A DNA stretch of 64,000 bases, taken from NCBI RefSeq assembly GCF_002127325.2, contig NC_035435.2, forward strand, positions 114,704,371 to 114,768,370. The letters run 5' to 3'. The notes under the pieces are model-generated. The model was given only the letters and a program-made list of their open reading frames with translations. It ran no database searches and was not told the origin of the DNA. Both the position numbers and the translations under genes were made by a program. The DNA comes from Helianthus annuus. Taxonomy: Eukaryota; Streptophyta; Magnoliopsida; Asterales; Asteraceae. Shown here piece after piece: positions 58,305 to 64,000 of this stretch (the stretch's first letter is position 1; the number at the start of each line of letters is the position of its first letter).

Positions 58305-59180
58305 GGCGTAAAGCTTCTCATATTCTTAACAAAGTTAAGAGGGCATGTAGATGTTCACAGTGCTCGTCCTGACTTTTGGAATAAATAAGTATATCGTCGA
58401 TGAAGACAATTACAAATTTATCCAAATACGGTTTACAGATCCTATTCATCATATCCATAAATGCTGCAGGAGCATTTGTTAATCCAAAGGGCATAACCGT
58501 AAACTCGTAATGACCATACCTAGTTCTGAAAGCGGTTTTAGGTATGTCTTCTTCTGGTACCTTCAATTGATGGTATCTGGAGCGTAAATCTATCTTAGAG
58601 AAATATCTAGCTCCCTGAAGCTGATCAAAAAGATCATCAATCCTTGGTAATGGGTATCGATTCTTAATTGTAACTTTATTCAATTCCCTATAATCGATAC
58701 ACATTCGCATCGAACCATCTTTCACAAACAACACTGGTGTCCCCAAGGGGATGAACTAGGTTGTATAAACCCTTTGTTTAGTAATTCATCTAACTGCTTT
58801 TTCAATTCTAGCATTTCAGTGGGTGCTAACCGATAAGGTGCCTTGGCTATCGGTGTAGTTCCAGGAATTAGATGAATTCTAAATTCTACTTCCCTATCGG
58901 GTGGTAATCCAGGTAGGTCTTCTGGAAATACATCGGGGTATTCTGTTACTACTGGAATGTCCTTAAGTTCCTTACTTTTGGTATTAACAACTACCGAAAC
59001 CATATATGCTATTCCTTGTTTTCTTGAATAACTGGCCAACTTCATCACTGAAATGAATTTCAACGACTTTCGTGGCTTATCTCCTGTAATCACCACTAAT
59101 TCTCCTGTGGGTGTATGAATCTCTATGGAATTTTTATCACAGAGAATTCGAGCATGGTTGGCTACTAACCAATCCATTCC
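58305..59180 (-). pseudogene. Element D pol, 5' part: end of protease, linker and RT core
   Basis: Minus-strand: MDWLVANHARILCDKNS (end of protease) from 59177, then the linker [22 protein letters not shown] start (YRLAPTEMLELKKQLDELL), [27 protein letters not shown] and the active site [10 protein letters not shown]. Breaks: TAA at 59178-59180, a shift near 58740 (lost bases around the KKKDGS motif) and a shift near 58318. The text continues at 44666 after element F. Confidence 0.9.
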
Positions 59181-60638
59181 TTACACTACATCGAATCCAG
59201 CTAAATCCATAGGTAACAGGTTTGCAGAAAATTTATGACCTAAGAGCTCTATCTTTTCTTCTCGCAAAACCTTATCTAGTTTAAGAGTATTACCGTCTAC
59301 CGTTTCAACTGTAAAAATCTGCCTAGGGTTGGTTAAGGGTAAGTTAAGAGCTTGGCAGAATGAAGTATTTATAAAACTTTGGTTTGCACCAGAGTCAAAT
59401 AATACTTTCGCATAAACATTGTGAACTAGGAACGTACCAGCTATCATGTCAAGGATTAGCTCTGCTTCCTGAGTAGTCAACTGGAAGGCTCTTACGTTTT
59501 TCTTGGTAGTTCCTTCTGCAGGTTTGACTTTGTTATCAGCTGGTTTAACTAATTTCGGGCAGTCTGGCCTAAAATGTCCAGCTTCTCCGCAGTTGTAGTA
59601 GATTGTTGCTTTCTTCTTCCTGCAATCTTCTTCTTGATGTCCTGGAATTTTGCAGAAATTGCAATACCCTTTGCATTTTCCAAAATGCTTTCTTTTGCAG
59701 GTACCGCAGAATGGAGCAGTGGAAGATCGCCCAGTTCCCCTTTTCTTGAAATTGCTACTATTACCCACATGAAATCCTTGAGTAATCTTTTGGGCCACTT
59801 CCTTTTTTCTATTTTCTTCTCGCGTGCGCACCAGTCCGTCGGTCAAGGTGTTGGCTAATTCCACCGCATCGTCAATCGTGCGGGTTCTAACAGCTTTGAC
59901 GATATCACGAATCTCGCTAATCAAACCCCAAATATAGCGAGAAATAAGTACCGGCTCTGGCGATGCCAGAGTTGGCACAATTCTGGCATACTCGAAGAAT
60001 TTCAAAGTATACCCTCGACAGTCAACATCCACCATTCGGTGGCTCAGGAACTTGTTTGCCATTTGTTCTTTTTCATATTCGGGACAGAATTTTCTTTCCA
60101 CCAATTGCCTAAATTCTTCCCAATTCATGGCATAAGCCATGTCACTTCCTTTGGCTTGCAATACCGTATTCCACCATTCTAATGCCTCTTCCTTGAAAAG
60201 GTGAGAAGCAGACATGACTTTGTCTTCCTCCGCGCATTTACTTATTTTAATTACTGCTTCAGTTTTTTCTAACCAACGTAGTGCGGCTATCGCCCCTTCA
60301 TTGCCTGCAAATTCAGCTGGTTTACAGACAAGAAATTCCTTGTAAGTGCAACCAAGTGTTGCAGCTTTCATTCTCTTGAGTATTGGGGCCTGAATTAAAT
60401 TGTTGTTATCGTCGCCTCCGTTAATACTATTGCTGAAATTATCGTCACGCGTGCGTTTACTGGGGTGAGCTTGTAAAGGCTCAACAGGGCTTTTAGCAGC
60501 AGCGACGATTGCTGGGATAGCATTGGTTATTCCCTGAGCGACGATGTTTTCTATATCTTGCCGATTTAGAAAGTGATCTTCCTTATTGTGTTCCGATTGA
60601 ATAACTTCATTAACTGGTTCATTTACAGCGTGTTCCAT
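59181..60638 (-). pseudogene. Element D gag and protease start
   Basis: The start ATG is at 60638 (MEHAVNEPVNEV); the longer open frame begins with TTG and is less likely. Gag core from GCTYKEFLVCKPAEF, without an intron. Cys motifs: CGTCKRKHFGKC, CNFCKIPGHQEEDC, and a third knuckle in which the first Cys is Tyr (YYNCGEAGHFRPDC). Protease VLFDSGANQSF. The frame ends at a TAA (59178-59180) where related elements in this window carry a coding codon (the FDVV and GMDWL halves lie on either side). Confidence 0.88.
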
Positions 60639-60728
60639 CTGAATATTAATCAATTAGTAATTATCACCGGCTAATATTTAGTACAAACATTTAGGTACAA
60701 CCGGATAAAAATATAAAGAACATTGCGA

Positions 60729-60774
<46 letters not shown>

Positions 60775-61052
60775 TTATTACAAATTACAACTGAAATTCA
60801 AAATATACTAAGGGTTGCATTTATTATTTTAGTCTAGCTAGGAATATTATGCTCAACATGCTTTTATATAAGGTTTATTCTTTTTACTTAGTTGTTTATC
60901 TAATGGGCAAAGTTTCTGGCTCATAGATGCTATGGGTGCTAGTACTGGGTCAGAGTGTTGAGATCTAATTTCATTGGTTGGTCCAGGTTTGGCAGTTTAT
61001 CTTAATTAAGAGTCAAGATTTACTGCTGTAGTGGCTAACATAAAGAGATCTA
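60639..61052 (-). other. Element D leader upstream of gag
   Basis: About 410 bp with no coding sequence. It includes an uninterrupted (TA)n microsatellite at 60733-60771. Cut on the right by element H. Confidence 0.6.
60733..60771. repeat. (TA)n microsatellite
   Basis: About 19 uninterrupted TA units in the element D leader. Confidence 0.95.
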
Positions 61053-61177
61053 TGTGACAACTCGAACTTTAGACTCGCTTTGTGTAACGCTATGTGCATA
61101 TGTGAACTAAGTTATATGTTTGGATTTAATAAATGTTTTATTATTGTATGCTTTGTGCGTATGTTAATAACTCGGAT

Positions 61178-62440
61178 CGCACAACACTAAGTAACCCGAA
61201 CGCACAACATTCACACTCGCACAAGCCCTTGGGCCGTTTAGCTTGTTTTCGGGACTCATAGGCAACCGAGTTGGGCTCGGCCCACTCCCCTCTCACGTGA
61301 ACAAACAAATTGTAAGGGGTTTTGTTTCTCATTTTGTTACCAACACAAGAACACACACACAACCCTAGACTCTCTCTCTCTCTCTCTCGTTTGCTTGGAA
61401 CCCGACGGCAAGAGCATCCCCTACTCGGATCACTCTCTTCTCTTTCTTTAAATCCGGTTAGTGATTATGTATTGATTGTGTGTTATTGTTTGTATGTTGA
61501 TGATTGCTTGATACCGAAGGAGTCTTGTTAACATGTTGTGTATGATAATGTTAGATTGGATCGATGATAGATAATGTTCATGTAATTGGCTTGCTCATGA
61601 ATCGGATATATGTGATTGTATGATTGTAATCGGCCATATGTATATGTGATTTAATCAGTTTGTAGCTGGTAAATGTGCTAAGTGAATCTGGTTAATTGAT
61701 GTTTCTCGGCTGCATACGAATTACTAGATAATAGTTCATGTTATGATCTTGGAGTTCGTACAAATTCATGATGTAATTGCCTTATTGATCGATTTGGTGA
61801 TAACTAATTGGTTGGGATTGTGTTAATGGATATGATAAGTATGGAAACTTTGAATGAATGTAACTGATTTGCTTAAATCATGGGAATTGGTTAATGAATC
61901 GCACAAGACTTCTTGGTTGAACAAGAAGTCCAATCGCACAAAAGAAACACACAAGCTCTCGGTCGTACAAGACTGGCCTGGTCGCACAAGTCAATCTGGG
62001 CCTACCTGTTGGGCCGGGTAGTCCAATTGTCCATTCGCACAAGTGAGCCATTATGCTGTTTGGGCCGGACAAGCCCAAAAGCTAGTCGCACAATCCAGCT
62101 CACTCGCACAAGGGTATTAGATCGCACAACATATCTTTAAGTTAGTCTGTTGGGCCGTAGACATCTGGGCTGGATAACAAAGCTGATCGCACAAGTCCAT
62201 TGTAAACGCACAAGTTGACTGTTATGTTAATTGGGCCGTATATGTCAAGTTGTTACTTGTTTGTTGGATTAATATCTTTGGTCGCACAAGAATGTTATGT
62301 ATTTGGTGTTTTGGGCCGTGAATGTTCAAACTGCTTATGTGTATGATGGGTCGGGTATAGATTGGGCTTAGTCATGTAATCGCACAAGATGGTTGGGCTC
62401 GCACAAGCTCTTTGGCCCAACCATCCGAATCGCACAAGTG
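61178..62440 (+). repeat. Dispersed TCGCACAAG motif in element H LTR
   Basis: I count 16 copies of CGCACAA: three at 61178-61225 and thirteen between 61888 and 62440, most within TCGCACAAG. Spacing is irregular. TTGGGCCG and TGGGCC words are mixed in. Confidence 0.85.
61371..61388 (+). repeat. (CT)n microsatellite in element H LTR
   Basis: Nine CT units in what looks like a transcribed leader (preceded by ACACACACACAACCCTAGA). Confidence 0.9.
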
Positions 62441-62710
62441 GTGTAGTTAATGTGTTGACTGTTTACGTGCATACGTGATTGCCATGATGTATACGTGCAC
62501 TATTTGAATCGAACCTGACTTGTGTGGTAACCCTGCTAGGACGTGGTTGACCACCCTTAGTTCAAGAGTCTTTTATTTGTGTATCTGCCGAGCAAACCAA
62601 GGTGAGTTCACACAGCCAAGGCATGGGATTCCCGGGTTGGGAATTGGGTTGGATATGTTGATATCGAAAGAGTTACTCGTACTTACGCATTCACTAGACT
62701 ATAGACCATC

Positions 62711-63108
62711 GTCCTCAGGATAGTCAGGACACGTTACGTAAAGCCTACGTAACCCAGTATTTGCCATTTGTCTCCCGGGTCGGGAGGACACGTTACGTAA
62801 AGCCTACGTAACCCAATACCTTCTACTGTCTTCCGGGTCGGAAGGACACGCTGCGTAAAGCCTACGTAGCCCCCACGCGTACCACTGTCCTCGGGGAAGG
62901 GCACGTCACGTAAAGCCTACGTGACCCAGTACGTATTCCTGTTCTCGGTAAAGAAGAACACATGGTCGGAAGTTAGTCTAGTAAGTACCCCTAACGAGAA
63001 GCCCTCATTAGTAAGGATAAACGTGGGAAGCCCCCACCAGTAATATAAACACAAGGTTTGGGAAGCCCCCACCTTTAGTACACACTAGTATGGGAAGCCC
63101 CCACTAGT
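62711..63108 (+). repeat. Array of stem-loops with constant AAGCC loop in element H LTR
   Basis: Eight hairpins share the loop AAGCC (loop starts 62741, 62800, 62858, 62913, 62999, 63028, 63063, 63095). Arms: GTTACGTA/TACGTAAC twice, GCTGCGTA/TACGTAGC, GTCACGTA/TACGTGAC, CTAACGAG/CTCATTAG, GTGGG/CCCAC, AAGGT+GGG/CCCACCTT and ACTAGT+GGG/CCCACTAGT (the last two with a 2-nt bulge). Between the first ones lie second hairpins that also change in both arms (GTCCT/AGGAC, CTCCC/GGGAGG, CTTCC/GGAAGG, TGTCCT/AGGGCA, GTTCT/AGAAC). Confidence 0.9.
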
Positions 63109-63472
63109 TAAACTTATACACTATGTTATGAACTTACTTTCTGTGAACTCGCTCAACTAGTTTGTTGATTATTTGCTGCATGCCTTGCAGGACCTTAGGT
63201 ATACTTGGAGCTTGCACCAGCGGAGAAGCGGGTCGTTGTGGACAAGAACACGTGAATGCTTATTAAACACTTTTACATTCACACATTGATACTTATGTTT
63301 TGGGTTTTACATTTAATGCTTCCGCTACATATACAACGTTTGGTTTTGAACATCAGTCGTATCTATTATTATTATTAAATGCTATGTTTGATATGATTGA
63401 TGGCTTGATCCTGGTCATGTCACGCCTCCAAGCGGTGGTACTCCGCGTGTGGATTTTGGGGGTGTGACAGAT

Positions 63473-63485
63473 TGGTATCAGAGCC
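63473..63485 (+). other. Primer binding site of element H (tRNA-iMet)
   Basis: TGGTATCAGAGCC three bases after the 5' LTR. Confidence 0.9.
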
Positions 63486-63781
63486 ATTGGTTATAGAGAA
63501 CTTGGTTTTAATATGGGAAAACGTTTTTATTAAAACCGGACTATAACCAGAACAGTGCTCTCAACGATCCACAACGACGCTTCGCTCCACGTGCAAGACT
63601 CGACATCCTAGGTAATAAGGTTGTGTCTATTGCCTGTTTGCTAGAACTGTTTAGAACTTTGCCCGCATTACGTTTAGATACACATGATACTATAGCATGA
63701 GAATCCCTACGTGCTTACTCTTTTCTGTCATCGCCCTATTCGCGAACCGCTCTCATTTACGTTACTTTTACTATGAAGATC

Positions 63782-64000
63782 ATGCCTGGACGAATCAACA
63801 TGACACAAGCCCAGCTAGAGGCTCTCGTTCAAGCTCAAGTTGCTGCGGCAGTTGCAGCAGCTCAAGCAGGTGGTATATCCTGCAGTATAGGCACACACTA
63901 GGATCTTTAGATCCTACATTAACTCTCGTATTTAACTTCGTCCTATTCGTACACAATAGGTCAACACGCGCAGCAGCCTGTCTGCACATTCAAGAACTTC
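63782..64000 (+). CDS. Element H gag, N-terminal part (runs off window), one intron
   Basis: Starts at ATG 63782 (MPGRINMTQAQLEALVQAQ), with an in-frame ATG at 63773 as an alternative. Exon 1 (63782-63869) encodes an Ala/Gln-rich helix. A 90-bp intron (63870-63959) follows, then exon 2 (63960 on) with QHAQQPVCTFKNF, the first conserved gag block (compare GCTYKQF in element C). The remaining gag-pol is outside the window, so integrity cannot be judged. Confidence 0.7.
63870..63959 (+). other. Likely intron in element H gag
   Basis: GT (63870) to AG (63959), phase 1, 90 bp, with an in-frame TAG inside (near 63899). Phase, length and position just before the CTFK block match the proposed intron in element C gag. 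Confidence 0.65.

Larger units (their letters stand above)
31438..61052 (-). mobile_element. Element D: chromovirus-like Ty3/gypsy retrotransposon (5' end outside window)
   Basis: Minus-strand element with 3' LTR 31438-32770, purine tract, pol in pieces at 42502-44666 and 58305-59180, and gag at 59181-60638. It is interrupted by E (32808-42501), F (44667-58304) and H (from 61053). It inserted into the element B protease; the five bases before it are acagt, but the other side is outside the window. Once E and F are removed, the pol text is continuous across both joins. Confidence 0.9.
61053..63469 (+). mobile_element. Element H 5' LTR
   Basis: 2417 bp, TGTGACAACTCG to GGGGGTGTGACA. It contains a (CT)n run (61371-61388) after a leader-like stretch, 16 copies of CGCACAA in two clusters, and an array of AAGCC-loop hairpins near its 3' end. 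No gene seen. Confidence 0.88.
61053..64000 (+). mobile_element. Element H: Ty3/gypsy retrotransposon, 5' end only
   Basis: Plus-strand element beginning TGTGACAACTCG at 61053 and continuing past the window. 5' LTR, tRNA-iMet primer site and the start of gag are visible. The bases before it are atcta, the expected target copy. It interrupts the leader of element D. Confidence 0.85.

Noticed and set aside
62520..62723. 67-codon frame in the element H LTR
   Set aside because: No domain; inside an LTR and ending in the hairpin array.
63795..63989. 64-codon minus-strand frame at the window end
   Set aside because: Shadow of the gag start and intron of element H.

Overview
The window is plant nuclear DNA with no host gene that I can support. 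Nearly all of it is LTR retrotransposons inserted into one another. The element types (Ty3/gypsy chromovirus-like, Ty3/gypsy Tat-like, Ty1/copia Sirevirus-like), tRNA-iMet primer sites (TGGTATCAGAGC), 5-bp target-site duplications (TSDs) and large AT-rich LTRs all point to an angiosperm. Protein style (for example the acidic proline-rich ORF before gag) recalls Asteraceae from memory only; I hold the family assignment at moderate confidence.

Layout, outermost to innermost, resolved from LTR ends and TSDs. Element A (minus, chromovirus-like, 1-2028) is cut by element B (minus, Tat-like, 2029-31437 and beyond). B carries two large insertions. The first is C (plus, chromovirus-like, 6405-28180, TSD gtatc); its 5' LTR is split by G (plus, 9926-17457, TSD catca), a non-autonomous element with no coding capacity. 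The second is D (minus, chromovirus-like, from 31438 to beyond the window), which contains E (minus, Sirevirus-like copia, 32808-42501, TSD agatt), F (plus, chromovirus-like, 44667-58304, TSD ggcgt) and H (plus, 61053 to beyond the window). That is eight elements and four levels of nesting. LTR divergence counted by eye fits the order: G about 0.5%, E and F about 1%, C about 2%.

Coding content. B has pro, RT, RNase H and integrase remnants on the minus strand and, between pol and its 3' LTR, a four-exon gene on the plus strand (3025-4773) with a region resembling the putative gypsy-type transposon domain (Transposase_28): an antisense additional ORF. C and F each have an extra proline-rich ORF between the 5' LTR and gag. 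C and H each appear to have a short phase-1 intron of about 90 bp at the same place in gag. E keeps an uninterrupted 1109-residue pol, but its gag has three in-frame stops. F pol has one nonsense codon and one frameshift. A, B, C and D are clearly dead.

The most unusual content is structural. Several unrelated elements carry tandem arrays of short stem-loops in which the loop is constant while the two stem arms change together: eight AAGCC-loop hairpins in the H LTR (62733-63108), eleven TAG/GAG-loop hairpins in the C leader (17740-17979), five CTGCGT-loop hairpins in the F leader (49399-49519), and further paired-hairpin modules in the B tail. The E leader instead has a strictly 20-21-bp periodic TCCGAAAT repeat. 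The compensatory changes suggest selection on RNA (or single-stranded DNA) folding and are the best candidate here for something undescribed.
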